A stretch of DNA of 52,797 bases from Flavobacteriaceae bacterium (GTDB lineage Bacteria; Bacteroidota; Bacteroidia; Flavobacteriales; Flavobacteriaceae): NCBI GenBank assembly GCA_947456815.1, contig CANGTL010000015.1:1-52797 (forward strand), given 5' to 3'. The translations under genes were made by a program, and so were the position numbers. Below the pieces are notes generated by a model, which was given only the letters and a program-made list of their open reading frames with translations, was not told where the DNA came from and did no database searches. Shown here piece after piece: positions 1 through 8,272 of this stretch; positions within the stretch are counted from its first letter, which is position 1; each line of letters starts with the position of its first letter.

Positions 1-17
1 CATTCTCAAAGCGGGTG

Positions 18-47
18 CAAAATTAATTATTCTTTTCTACTATACAA
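18..47 (-). promoter_or_regulatory. Promoter for a gene leaving the left edge
   Basis: On the minus strand TAATTTTG (18-25) fits the Bacteroidota -7 pattern TAnnTTTG, and TTG lies 19 bases further upstream (45-47). A minus-strand ATG occupies bases 1-3, so a gene probably begins there and runs out of the window. The match to the pattern is seen directly; the gene itself cannot be seen. Confidence 0.5.
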
Positions 48-130
48 GCCTTTTGTAAAATAAATTTTAATTTTATTTTCTCAATCCTCGTTATCAGTAT
101 TTTATAAGAACATCCCTCTTTCGCGGGGGG

Positions 131-163
131 CAAAGATAAGCACTTATCTTACTTTTCTCCAAA
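131..163 (-). promoter_or_regulatory. Second upstream promoter, same direction
   Basis: TATCTTTG on the minus strand (131-138) is a clean TAnnTTTG box with TTG about 21 bases upstream. An 8-bp inverted repeat (AAGATAAG / CTTATCTT) overlaps the box. If active it would give the left-edge gene a leader of roughly 120 bases. I recognise no RNA family in that leader. Confidence 0.35.
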
Positions 164-230
164 AATTTCTTAACCTTTTTTTTACTTTGTTTATAACTCG
201 TTGGAGTTGCGAGAATTGTCTGCTTTATAT

Positions 231-261
231 TTTGCTCGCAAAGGCGCAAAGACGCAAAGGC
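231..261. repeat. Dispersed CGCAAAG-type repeat, copy 1
   Basis: The stretch reads GCTCGCAAAGGCGCAAAGACG and continues in the same style. Related copies lie near 4466-4492 and 45152-45180. Similar words are common between genes in Bacteroidota genomes. Bases 1-290 otherwise hold only AT-rich sequence and the promoters noted above. Confidence 0.6.
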
Positions 262-290
262 TATACGAAAATGCCTTTTGAAATCAGAGG

Positions 291-375
291 TCATAGCCCC
301 GATAGAAGGGAAAATCCTTTTGCTTTTTTCTTTTAAAAGCAAAAGATTGTACCGGATAGCGGGAAAGAGCTCCGA
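291..375 (+). repeat. Flavo-1-like RNA element A
   Basis: The conserved 5' block TAGCCCCGATAGAAGGGAAA-ATCC is followed by the perfect stem CTTTTGCTTTT / AAAAGCAAAAG and the conserved 3' block GATTGTACCGGATAGCGGG...AGCTCC. It lies on the plus strand, facing the end of the minus-strand permease gene. It is one of eight copies in the window and is probably the Rfam Flavo-1 RNA. That identity is from memory and needs a covariance search. Confidence 0.7.
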
Positions 376-392
376 GAAAAGAAGCTGAAAAA

Positions 393-1628
393 TTAATCGA
401 AACGAATGGCTTTTACCGGAGAAATTTTGGTGATGATGTACGATGGAATCAACAAAACCAAAAGGCAAATGATTATCGTGCCGATATTGAGCGCTACGAT
501 ATACATCCAATTGAGGTAGACTGGCGCTTCGTTGACGTAATAATTTTCGGGGTTGAGTTGGATGATTCCAAAATATTTTTGAATGAGCAGCAAGCCAATT
601 CCGATGAGATTTCCCCAAAATAGCCCACGTGTCATGAGGTAAAAGGCATTGTACAAGAACACTTTTCGTATCGTCCAATTGTTGGCACCCAACGCTTTGA
701 GTATTCCGATCATTTGCGTTCGCTCGAGGATGAGCACTAATAAAGCGACGACCATATTGATCGTGGCGACCGCAATCATAACAATTAGAATAACAATAAT
801 GTTGAAATCGAATAGCTGCAACCACTCGAAAATATAATAGTACTTTTCGGCGATGGTTTGCGTGTCGAGCGTGGAGTTGGTTTGTTCGTAGACTTCTTCT
901 CCTTTGGACTTAATTTGCGTGAAGTCATCGACAAAAACTTCAAAAGCACCCACTTGATTAGGCTGCCATTTATTGATGCGCTGTACGTGTCGAATATCAC
1001 CTAAAATATAGGAAGCGTCGAATTCTTGAATTCCAGAATTATAAATCCCAACGACTTTGAAAACCCGCAAATTAGGCAATTTATTGTTGCCTTCTTTCAT
1101 AAAAAAGGTATTGAACGTGGCGCCTAATTTTAGATTAAGTCGATTGGCTAAATATTGAGAAATTAAAATTTCATTATTCAATTGGCGCGAACAATCGGGG
1201 ATTCTACCTGATACAACGTACTCGCGAATGTTCTTCCATTGGTAATCTTTGCCGACACCTTTAAAAATGATTCCTTCAAAAGCACTTTCAGTTCTGATAA
1301 TTCCGGCTTTGCTAGCTACCGCTTGAATGTGATTGATGCCTTCAACCGATTTAAATTGAGGATAAAAATCTTGTTTGGTTGAAATTGGAGCAACACTAAC
1401 TTGCGACTGGTTGTCATCGAAGTTGGAGATGATGATGTGTCCGTTAAAAGCAGAAACCTTTTCCCGAATTTTTTCTTGTAAACCAATTCCAGTCGCAACA
1501 GAAACGATCATCATAATCATTCCAATCGCTATCGCCGCAATTGCAATTTTTATAATTGGTGCAGAAATACTACTTTTACGCCCTTTAGCCGTAATGAGTC
1601 TTTTGGCTATAAAATATTCTAGATTCAA
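393..1628 (-). CDS. LolE/FtsX-family ABC transporter permease
   Basis: A 411-residue inner-membrane permease of the LolC/E-MacB type, expected to work with a LolD-like ATPase in extracting lipoproteins from the inner membrane. One membrane segment lies near residues 25-47. A large periplasmic (MacB-like) region follows, and three more helices sit in the C-terminal third, including a run of valines and isoleucines near 280-300 and the typical LILERTQMIGILKALGA coupling motif. The start codon is TTG; the resulting MNLEYFIAKRL N-terminus is typical of flavobacterial members. No ATPase gene adjoins it, so the partner must be elsewhere. It could also be a MacB-type exporter subunit. Confidence 0.85.
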   Translation of the reverse strand: MNLEYFIAKRLITAKGRKSSISAPIIKIAIAAIAIGMIMMIVSVATGIGLQEKIREKVSAFNGHIIISNFDDNQSQVSVAPISTKQDFYPQFKSVEGINHIQAVASKAGIIRTESAFEGIIFKGVGKDYQWKNIREYVVSGRIPDCSRQLNNEILISQYLANRLNLKLGATFNTFFMKEGNNKLPNLRVFKVVGIYNSGIQEFDASYILGDIRHVQRINKWQPNQVGAFEVFVDDFTQIKSKGEEVYEQTNSTLDTQTIAEKYYYIFEWLQLFDFNIIVILIVMIAVATINMVVALLVLILERTQMIGILKALGANNWTIRKVFLYNAFYLMTRGLFWGNLIGIGLLLIQKYFGIIQLNPENYYVNEAPVYLNWMYIVALNIGTIIICLLVLLIPSYIITKISPVKAIRFD

Positions 1629-1696
1629 TTTGGTTTAGCTGTGAATTTGTGATTCCAAAAATACAGCTTTAGATTGGTTTCAGGTATAATATAATT

Positions 1697-1728
1697 AGGA
1701 TTTATGATTTACGATTTAGGATTTGTTT
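1697..1728. repeat. Quasi-tandem ATTTAnGATTT repeat
   Basis: The words GGATTTATGATTTACGATTT and AGGATTTG form a 7-bp-period run just before the next gene. One in-frame ATG (1704) lies inside the repeat, which argues against using it as the start. A similar run sits near 31028-31053. Confidence 0.55.
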
Positions 1729-1736
1729 TCCGCCTT

Positions 1737-3026
1737 ATGCCAATGCTTTCAGTTGTTAGAAGATTAGTTTTACTGTTCTTGTTTTTTTCACTTTTATTAG
1801 TTTCCTGTAAAGCACCTGCACCCATCAACTATTCGGTTCCTGCCCAGACAACCGTGAAGAGCAGAATCAAATCGACGAAATTCTTAACTGGAGCCGATAA
1901 TGTAAAGTCCTATTTATCTTTATTAAAAAACAAAAAAGTGGGCATCGTGACGAACCAAACTGGGTTGATTTCTTTTGATTCGATTTACACCATCTACGAT
2001 TCGATTTTGCAGTCGCATATTGATGTGACAGTCAACAAGAACATTCACATTGTTGATTACATCAAAGAAAAAACAAAAATCGACATCGTCAAGATATACG
2101 CTCCGGAGCACGGATTTCGAGGGACTGCCGACGCGGGTGAATTGGTGGTTGATGGTAAAGATTCAAGAACTGGTCTTCCTATCATTTCACTTTATGGGAA
2201 CAACAAAAAACCTTCTCCAGAACAGTTGTTGGGAATTGATGTCTTAATTTTTGACATTCAAGATGTAGGCGCGAGATTCTATACTTACATATCTTCCTTG
2301 CATTATGTGATGGAAGCTTGTGCTGAGAACAAGGTCCCGCTGATTATTTTAGACCGACCCAATCCAAATGGCAATATAGTAGACGGCCCAATTCTCGAAA
2401 AGGAGTACACTAGTTTTGTTGGGATGCATCCAATTCCGGTGTTGCATGGCATGACAATCGGTGAATATGCGTTGATGATTAATGGAGAGAAATGGCTGAA
2501 AGACAGCATTCAATGTCATGTAAAAATTGTGCCTTGCGAAAATTATAAAAGAGAAATGCCGTACAGTTTACTAGCGAAACCTTCTCCTAATTTACCGAAT
2601 GATCATGCCATAAATTTGTATGCAAGCTTATGTTTCTTTGAGGGAACAAACGTGAGCGTCGGACGTGGTACCGATAAACAATTTCAAATCTATGGATCAC
2701 CTTATTTAACGCAGAATCACTTTTCTTTTGTACCGCTTCCAAATGTTGGTGCGAAAGAGCCTTTGTATAATGGAAGAGAATGTTGCGGGGAAGATTTATC
2801 TGAAATTCCAAAAGTCACGCGACTTGAATTAAAGTGGTTGATTAAATCCTACAAAGAAACCGAAGAGCAACCAAAATTTTTCAATTCGTTTTTTACCAAA
2901 CTAGCGGGCACGAAGAAACTGCAACAGCAGATAGAATCGGGTGTTTCCGAAGAAGATATTCGAGAAAGTTGGAAAAAAGGGTTGGAGGATTTTAGAGCAA
3001 TGCGGCAGAAATACTTAATTTATTAA
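1737..3026 (+). CDS. DUF1343 lipoprotein, NamZ-type exo-muramidase family
   Basis: This protein of about 429 residues matches the DUF1343 family, whose characterised member NamZ removes N-acetylmuramic acid from the non-reducing end of peptidoglycan fragments. An N-terminal hydrophobic stretch ends in the lipobox LLVSC, so it should be a lipoprotein. Family motifs visible are VGIVTNQTG, YAPEHGFRG, DIQDVGARFYTY, LDRPNPNG and VSVGRGTDKQFQ. The start could be 1737 or 1743; an in-frame ATG at 1704 lies inside a repeat and is less likely. The stop codon interlocks with that of the convergent downstream gene. A role in cell-wall recycling is inferred from the family. Confidence 0.85.
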   Translation: MPMLSVVRRLVLLFLFFSLLLVSCKAPAPINYSVPAQTTVKSRIKSTKFLTGADNVKSYLSLLKNKKVGIVTNQTGLISFDSIYTIYDSILQSHIDVTVNKNIHIVDYIKEKTKIDIVKIYAPEHGFRGTADAGELVVDGKDSRTGLPIISLYGNNKKPSPEQLLGIDVLIFDIQDVGARFYTYISSLHYVMEACAENKVPLIILDRPNPNGNIVDGPILEKEYTSFVGMHPIPVLHGMTIGEYALMINGEKWLKDSIQCHVKIVPCENYKREMPYSLLAKPSPNLPNDHAINLYASLCFFEGTNVSVGRGTDKQFQIYGSPYLTQNHFSFVPLPNVGAKEPLYNGRECCGEDLSEIPKVTRLELKWLIKSYKETEEQPKFFNSFFTKLAGTKKLQQQIESGVSEEDIRESWKKGLEDFRAMRQKYLIY

Positions 3027-3547
3027 AGCGGCAGTTTTTTCTTCATTGCTTCTACAATATTAAAAGCCGCCGGGCAAATCGCTACATTTTTTAAAGTTAA
3101 ATCGGTAATTTGCTGGAATTTTTTTCTGTCGGTGTGCGGAAATTCTCGACAGGCTTTAGGACGAACCTCATAAATCATACAGTAATTTTGCTTCGCCTGT
3201 TCGCTTTCGCTCGGGTCAGCATCTAGAAAAGTGCAGGGAACACTTTGCAAGACGTAATCTTGGTCTTCATCGACACGCAAATACTGCGCTATAAATTGTT
3301 GTGGTTTTTGACGTAAGTGTTTGGAGATTCGTTCGACATCTGCTGATGTAAAAAGTGGTCCCGTTGTTTTACAGCAATTGGCACAAGTCAAACAATCTGT
3401 TTTTTTGAATTCGGCATCGTGCAGTTCTTGCATCACATAATCTAAATTCTTTGGTGTTTTCTTTTTTAACTTGTCAAAATACTTTTTGCTTTCGAGATGT
3501 GTATCTTTGGCTAGTTTTTCGATGTCGTGTAGGGATGGTTTTAGCAT
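3023..3547 (-). CDS. YkgJ-family cysteine-cluster protein
   Basis: A protein of about 174 residues with the YkgJ/UPF0153 pattern: CLTCANCC in the N-terminal half and further cysteines in CTFLD, CMIYE and KACREFPH. The family is thought to bind a metal or Fe-S centre; its biochemical role is unknown. Translation probably starts at MLKPSLHD. A longer reading from 3622 would translate the 8-bp tandem repeat into repeated STIQRFND units, which looks artificial. The gene ends tail-to-tail with the DUF1343 gene, sharing four bases. Confidence 0.8.
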   Translation of the reverse strand: MLKPSLHDIEKLAKDTHLESKKYFDKLKKKTPKNLDYVMQELHDAEFKKTDCLTCANCCKTTGPLFTSADVERISKHLRQKPQQFIAQYLRVDEDQDYVLQSVPCTFLDADPSESEQAKQNYCMIYEVRPKACREFPHTDRKKFQQITDLTLKNVAICPAAFNIVEAMKKKLPL

Positions 3548-3558
3548 AAATGAGGTGT

Positions 3559-3606
3559 CGTTGAATCGTTGAATCGTTGAATCGTTGAATCGTTGAATCG
3601 TTGAAT
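3559..3606. repeat. Six perfect tandem copies of an 8-bp unit
   Basis: CGTTGAAT is repeated six times, immediately upstream of the likely start of the cysteine-cluster gene. Eight is not a multiple of three, so copy-number change would alter any frame running through it. Diverged relatives occur at about 3698-3740 and 36258-36315. Confidence 0.95.
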
Positions 3607-3676
3607 CGATAATTAGTGACAAAATTACTTAAAAACTAATCAGCAAATCAAAAATTAAAAAGTTTCCTTTAGAATT

Positions 3677-3684
3677 TAAATTTG
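3677..3684 (+). promoter_or_regulatory. Promoter -7 box for the methyltransferase gene
   Basis: TAAATTTG fits TAnnTTTG and lies about 70 bases before the methyltransferase start. The -33 region is not clear. Confidence 0.4.
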
Positions 3685-3755
3685 CATATTGCACTATGGA
3701 ATCGGATAAACGACTAAACACATAAACGATTCAACTCTTAAAAAAAACAACCGAC

Positions 3756-4463
3756 ATGAAAGACCTTTTCGGAAAAGCCATCCTTGATTATCAAACCAAC
3801 AATGCTCCAGAAGACTTGATTACAGAAACTTCTATTTCGGAAGCGGATGAAATGAGCGTGGCGTACTTGTTCCGTTCTTTCGATGAAATGCCGGCAATGG
3901 AACAAACTGCCTTGCAAATGGCAAAAGGAAAAACTTTGGATGTGGGTTGTGGCGCAGGAAGCCACAGTTTGTATCTACAGCACGAAAAAAATATAGATGT
4001 TACAGCAATTGATATTTCGCCAAACGCCATCGAAGCCTGTCGACTGCGAGGCATTGCAAAGGCTCGTGTGCAAGATGTGATGACGATTGAAAACGAAAAA
4101 TTCGATACCATTTTTCTTTTGATGAATGGTGCGGGTATGTGCGGACGACTTAAAAAGCTCGGTGCATTTCTTTCAAAATTGCGTTCTTTATTGAATGAAA
4201 ACGGACAGGTCTTAGTGGATAGTTCCGACATCATTTATATGTTTGACGACGATGAAGATGGCGGCAAGTGGATACCTTCTGATAATGAATATTATGGCGA
4301 GTTAGTTTTCAACATAGCTTATAAAGGAGAGAAAGAAAATCCATTTGATTGGATGTACGTTGATTATAATACACTTCAAAATGCCGCTATTGCTAATGGA
4401 CTGCAATGTGAATTGGTTTTAGAAGGAGAACATTATGATTATTTGGCAAGGCTATTTGTTTAG
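3756..4463 (+). CDS. Class I SAM-dependent methyltransferase
   Basis: A 235-residue protein with a Rossmann-type methyltransferase fold. Motif I is LDVGCGAGSHSLYL near residues 65-78, the acidic end of strand 2 is VTAIDISPNAI, and a motif IV-like segment is FDTIFLLMNGAG. The substrate cannot be read from sequence; the best description is a small-molecule methyltransferase of the Methyltransf_11/25 type. It stands alone on the plus strand between minus-strand genes and is followed by a hairpin terminator. Confidence 0.8.
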   Translation: MKDLFGKAILDYQTNNAPEDLITETSISEADEMSVAYLFRSFDEMPAMEQTALQMAKGKTLDVGCGAGSHSLYLQHEKNIDVTAIDISPNAIEACRLRGIAKARVQDVMTIENEKFDTIFLLMNGAGMCGRLKKLGAFLSKLRSLLNENGQVLVDSSDIIYMFDDDEDGGKWIPSDNEYYGELVFNIAYKGEKENPFDWMYVDYNTLQNAAIANGLQCELVLEGEHYDYLARLFV

Positions 4464-4465
4464 AA

Positions 4466-4495
4466 TGGCTCGCAAAGACGCAGGGGCGCAAAGTT
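4466..4495. repeat. Dispersed CGCAAAG-type repeat, copy 2
   Basis: CTCGCAAAGACGCAGGGGCG followed by CAAAG. It is the same word family as at 231 and 45152 and sits between the methyltransferase stop and its terminator. Confidence 0.55.
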
Positions 4496-4511
4496 CTTTT
4501 AATAAAGAAAA

Positions 4512-4542
4512 TCCCGAGAGTAGATTACTTTCGGGATTTTTT
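4512..4542. terminator. Bidirectional intrinsic terminator
   Basis: The stem TCCCGAGAGT / ACTTTCGGGA (one G-T pair) is followed by a T run on the plus strand and preceded by an A-rich run. It can therefore end both the methyltransferase and the convergent protease transcripts. Confidence 0.85.
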
Positions 4543-4561
4543 ATGATGATTTAAAAAGCTA

Positions 4562-5812
4562 CTATTTCTTAATTACTTTATCTGATTTTAAGAATTGTCC
4601 TTGATTGTAGATTCTTAAGTAATAAGTTCCTGAGGCTAATTCTTCGATATTGATAACGTTGTTGCTTTGCGTTAGTTTTTGTGTTTTCACCAATTGACCC
4701 ATAGAATTGAAAACTTCTACTTCATCTATTTCAACTTGGGGTGAAGTAATCATAAAATATTTCGATACCGGATTTGGATAGACTGCAATTGCTTTAATAG
4801 CATCAACTTCATTTAAGCCTAAAGATGCACAGCCATTAGAAGTCAACAAGCTTAATCTTGGTCCAGCAAGGGTGTTTTGCATAATTGTTTTTTGACCAGC
4901 CGTAAAGAACGCCATACAAGCATCATCAACATAATCCATGTAATTCATAAACATGGCTCCGTTCGCAGAAGATGTGCACGTATTGACATTTGTTGGAAAC
5001 GTAGGACAGTCGTAATGCGGATTGTCTACCGCTGGAGTATCCGCGACACCATCGCTATTGGCCCCTGACCCACAAGAACTACCATCGTCACCCCATGGGT
5101 GCTCCAATCCAAAGTAGTGACCAATTTCATGAGTTCCTGTTCTTCCTTTATTGAATGGTGCGCTTGCCGTTCCAGTGGTTCCAAAAAATTGATCTCCAAT
5201 GCATAGCCCATCGAACGCAGAGCCAGCAGCAGAGGGCAAATAAGCAAAACCAAGTATTTGTGGATCACTAAATCTACCCACCCAAACATTTAAATACTTC
5301 GTTGGGTCCCAAGCAAGTTCTCCTGCTGCTAGATAATAACTATCTTCAAAGACAAATGTTGAACTAACAGACTTTCTGGTTATCCCAGTGGTTGTTGCAC
5401 CTGTTGGTGTTCTAGTCGCCTTGCAAAATGCAATTTCCATATCAGCACCCAGAGGCCTAAATGCCGCCGGTACAACGGTATTAAAATCTGCATTTAACTT
5501 TCTGTAATCGCTATTTAATACTGCAAGTTGAGAATTAATTTGAGCGTCACTAATATTTTGGGTCGCATTCTTATACAAAACATGAAATACTACAGGAATA
5601 GTAACTACCACTGCTGGTGCATTTACTCCACGTAGAAATTGCGACTGCTCATTATTTGGTTTTTGAATGTACTCCATCACATCACGATGATGCTCAGTAA
5701 AACCAGGAACATTATTTTTTAGTTCATTTAATTTTGTATTGGTCGAACATGTTCTTTGTGAGAAAACGGCAACAGAAAAAAGAAGAATTAAAAAGGTAAG
5801 GATTTTTTTCAT
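4562..5812 (-). CDS. M43 (pappalysin-type) zinc metalloprotease with T9SS signal
   Basis: An exported protease of about 416 residues. An N-terminal signal peptide (MKKILTFLILLFSVAVFSQ) is followed by a propeptide-like region and the catalytic zinc motif HEIGHYFGLEH at about residues 228-238. A Met-turn in MNYMDY lies near 289-294, and paired cysteines in this region resemble other cytophagalysin/pappalysin-like enzymes. The last 75 residues form a T9SS type A sorting domain (VYPNPVSKYF ... GTYYLRIYNQG ... KVIKK), so the protein should be secreted or surface-attached through the type IX system. The start at MKKIL was chosen because the upstream extension precedes the signal peptide. Substrate unknown. 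Confidence 0.9.
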   Translation of the reverse strand: MKKILTFLILLFSVAVFSQRTCSTNTKLNELKNNVPGFTEHHRDVMEYIQKPNNEQSQFLRGVNAPAVVVTIPVVFHVLYKNATQNISDAQINSQLAVLNSDYRKLNADFNTVVPAAFRPLGADMEIAFCKATRTPTGATTTGITRKSVSSTFVFEDSYYLAAGELAWDPTKYLNVWVGRFSDPQILGFAYLPSAAGSAFDGLCIGDQFFGTTGTASAPFNKGRTGTHEIGHYFGLEHPWGDDGSSCGSGANSDGVADTPAVDNPHYDCPTFPTNVNTCTSSANGAMFMNYMDYVDDACMAFFTAGQKTIMQNTLAGPRLSLLTSNGCASLGLNEVDAIKAIAVYPNPVSKYFMITSPQVEIDEVEVFNSMGQLVKTQKLTQSNNVINIEELASGTYYLRIYNQGQFLKSDKVIKK

Positions 5813-5912
5813 GGTTGGTTTTATTATTAGGCTACAATAATACAAACAATATTTCGAAAATTAATTTAAAAGCATCTTAATTTTAGATTGTTGACTGTAA
5901 ACTAATTAAGTG

Positions 5913-7067
5913 TTATTCTAATAAATTCGTTTTAAATTTTATTGACGTCAAAGCATCAAATAGAATCTTTAAATCGTTTTCATTGTTGTAAGCATTCAAT
6001 GAAATTCTAATGAAAACTCCATGTCCAATTTTCATGACTGGAATTTCAATCTTGTACTCGCTATATAAGATTTCCTTAAGCGCGGCTGGAGCATTGGTAT
6101 TGACTGGAATACTGCACATTTGCCCTAAAAAATCTGAAGTAATTGGGCAAATCGGCTGCGTTCCCAACAAATCACAAAAGCGTTCGTAGTTTTTAAGAAT
6201 CAGTTTTTTAGATTGTAGCGATTTCTCTTGCCAGTTATTTTCTCTCAGGAATTGAATCGCAGCTGGAGCAGTTAAAAAAGCCGAAATATCGCGTGTACCT
6301 TGATGCTGATGGTAATCTAAAAATCGACTGTTTGACGGTGTTTCACTTTGATACCCCCAACCAACAATCAGTGGATCTATCTCGCTTTGACGTTCTTTTT
6401 TAACATACAAAAAAGAGGTGCCTTTGGGCGCCAACATCCATTTATGAAGCGTTCCCGTATAGAAATCGGGGTCAAGTTCTGAAATATCTAAATCGATATG
6501 GCCAGGTACGTGAGCGCCGTCTATAATGGTAATTAAGCCGAGTGATTTTGCCTTTTGAATAACTTCTTTTACGGGGAAAATCAATGCGGTCGCACTCGAA
6601 ATTTGGTTTAGAAAAACGATTTTTGTTTTGGGATTATAGCCTTTCCAAAACTCTTCAAGCAAACGCTCTTTGGATTGAATAGGTAAAGAAATATTTTGTC
6701 TAATATACTTAGCACCAGATTTTTCACAATAGAAATTCCAAGTTCTATCCATAGCGCCATACTCGTGATTTGTTGTGAGAATTTCATCGCCAGGATTCAA
6801 CTTCATACTGCGCATTATGGTATTAATGGCAATTGTAGGATTTGCCGTAAAAAAGAAATCATCTGGATCACAACCAACAAATTGAGCGACACTTTCCTTC
6901 GCGGTTTGTAAATAGACTGGCGCTTTTTTTTGGATAAATTGAACAGGTTCACGTTCTAATTCATTTTGCCAATATTGGTAATTCTCTAAAATAGATTTTG
7001 GGCATGCCCCAAATGACCCGTGATTTAGAAAGGTAATTTCGGGACTTAAAAGAAACTGTGATTTCAT
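5913..7067 (-). CDS. Class V PLP-dependent aminotransferase (isopenicillin-N-epimerase-like)
   Basis: A 384-residue fold-type I PLP enzyme. It begins with FLNHGSFGACP, typical of the isopenicillin N epimerase-like branch of class V. It carries the PLP aspartate in IIDGAHVPGHI and the Schiff-base lysine in TLHKWMLAPKG. The substrate cannot be assigned; relatives include epimerases, cysteine desulfurase-like enzymes and lyases. It is the last gene of an operon headed by queE and follows a TonB-domain gene by only six bases, so it should be co-transcribed with them. No functional link to queuosine synthesis is obvious. Confidence 0.8.
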   Translation of the reverse strand: MKSQFLLSPEITFLNHGSFGACPKSILENYQYWQNELEREPVQFIQKKAPVYLQTAKESVAQFVGCDPDDFFFTANPTIAINTIMRSMKLNPGDEILTTNHEYGAMDRTWNFYCEKSGAKYIRQNISLPIQSKERLLEEFWKGYNPKTKIVFLNQISSATALIFPVKEVIQKAKSLGLITIIDGAHVPGHIDLDISELDPDFYTGTLHKWMLAPKGTSFLYVKKERQSEIDPLIVGWGYQSETPSNSRFLDYHQHQGTRDISAFLTAPAAIQFLRENNWQEKSLQSKKLILKNYERFCDLLGTQPICPITSDFLGQMCSIPVNTNAPAALKEILYSEYKIEIPVMKIGHGVFIRISLNAYNNENDLKILFDALTSIKFKTNLLE

Positions 7068-7073
7068 ATGTTT

Positions 7074-7463
7074 TTAATTGGTATGAATTGGTATAGGAAG
7101 GTAATATTTAACCCTAACAACTTTGCCATCTTTTCTTCCAGGAATCCATTTGGGTGAGAGTTGCATTATGCGCTCGGCTTCCGCGCCTGTGCCGAAACCT
7201 ATATCTCTAGTAGTGGCAATGTCAGTTAGAGTGCCGTCTTTCTCGACAATGAATGTGACGAAAACTTTACCAATTAGCTCAGGAACATTTGGCTTTTTGA
7301 AGTTCTGTTCGATAAAGTCATACAAAGCGTCAATGCCAGCATAGAAGACGGGTTGTGTATCGGCATCTTTCATTTCGATTACCGGTTCTTCGGATATATT
7401 TTGCGCTTGAATCTGAAATGTCCCAAACACTATTAACAGTAGTATGTAGAAAATCTGCTTCAT
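7074..7463 (-). CDS. Exported single TonB C-terminal domain protein
   Basis: A 129-residue protein with a cleavable-looking signal peptide (ending FQIQAQ) followed directly by one TonB C-terminal domain (GKVFVTFIVEKDGTLTDI ... PKWIPGRKDGKVVRVKYYLP). It has no transmembrane anchor and no proline-rich spacer, so it cannot be a normal energy transducer. It is more likely periplasmic. It lies between the tandem-domain gene and the aminotransferase gene. The domain closely resembles the C-terminus of the real TonB at 12006-12800, which suggests duplication. Confidence 0.8.
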   Translation of the reverse strand: MKQIFYILLLIVFGTFQIQAQNISEEPVIEMKDADTQPVFYAGIDALYDFIEQNFKKPNVPELIGKVFVTFIVEKDGTLTDIATTRDIGFGTGAEAERIMQLSPKWIPGRKDGKVVRVKYYLPIPIHTN

Positions 7464-7478
7464 CTAAATCACTTAATT

Positions 7479-8261
7479 TTATCGACTGGCAGCGATTGAA
7501 ATTGGTAATGAATACTGAACGCGCACTTTCTTTCCATTTTGTTCGCCGGGAATCCAGTTTGGGCACTTGGATAACACACGAATCGCTTCTCGTCCAGTTC
7601 CATACCCTATATCACGAAGTACTTTGATATCTGTTATACTCCCGTCTTTTTCAATAACAAAAGTTACATATACTTTTCCCGCTAGACCTCGTGTATTTGG
7701 CGTTCTATAGTTAGCGGCGATGTACTTGTAAAATTCTTCAATACCACCAGGAAAATCGGGCCTAACTTCTATACCAGCAGTAGTGTAGATTTCATCTTGA
7801 TTAACGTCTGAATCAACTAGTGCTCTAGATATAGGAGGCTGTGTTCCTATATTTTTAATTTTAGGAGGTTCCGTGGTGTGCTGCTCGGAGTCAAACACCA
7901 TTGGATAATTAACTTCAATGCTAATGGGCTTGCCGCCTCTTTTGGCTGGCGTCCATTTTGGGCATTTGTTTAGGACACGAATTAATTCAACTCCAGAATC
8001 GACATCAATCATTTGAACGAGTTTGATGTTCTTTATACTTCCGTCGACATCAACGGTAAAAGACGCTATCATTCTTCCTGCTTTTTTGACTTTAGAATAG
8101 TTGAATTGCTCGTGGACATATTTGCTAAACTTTTCAATTCCACCGCCATTAAATTGGGCTTCAATTCTATCGCCAGTTAAATACACTTCTGCTTCACCAC
8201 CAATCTGAGAAAATGTTCGTAATGGAATGAATAGTAATAGTAAAATGACAATTCGCTTCAT
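7479..8261 (-). CDS. Exported protein with two TonB C-terminal domains
   Basis: A 260-residue protein with a signal peptide (MKRIVILLLLFIPLRTFSQ) and two TonB C-terminal-like domains at about residues 35-120 and 160-255. The second contains IEVRPDFPGGIEEFYKY and GEQNGKKVRVQYSLPI, nearly matching the tonB gene product encoded about 4 kb away. The first is more diverged. There is no membrane anchor beyond the signal peptide. It starts 11 bases after queE. Its job is unknown; binding TonB-dependent receptor boxes or envelope polymers is a guess. Confidence 0.8.
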   Translation of the reverse strand: MKRIVILLLLFIPLRTFSQIGGEAEVYLTGDRIEAQFNGGGIEKFSKYVHEQFNYSKVKKAGRMIASFTVDVDGSIKNIKLVQMIDVDSGVELIRVLNKCPKWTPAKRGGKPISIEVNYPMVFDSEQHTTEPPKIKNIGTQPPISRALVDSDVNQDEIYTTAGIEVRPDFPGGIEEFYKYIAANYRTPNTRGLAGKVYVTFVIEKDGSITDIKVLRDIGYGTGREAIRVLSKCPNWIPGEQNGKKVRVQYSLPISIAASR

Positions 8262-8272
8262 GAATCAAATGT

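Noticed and set aside
94..825. A 243-residue minus-strand open frame
   Set aside because: It overlaps the LolE-type permease in another frame, has no recognisable domain and runs through a Flavo-1-like element and CGCAAAG repeat.
3548..3622. N-terminal extension of the cysteine-cluster protein
   Set aside because: The extra residues (STIQRFND repeats) are a translation of the 8-bp array, and a good internal ATG follows.
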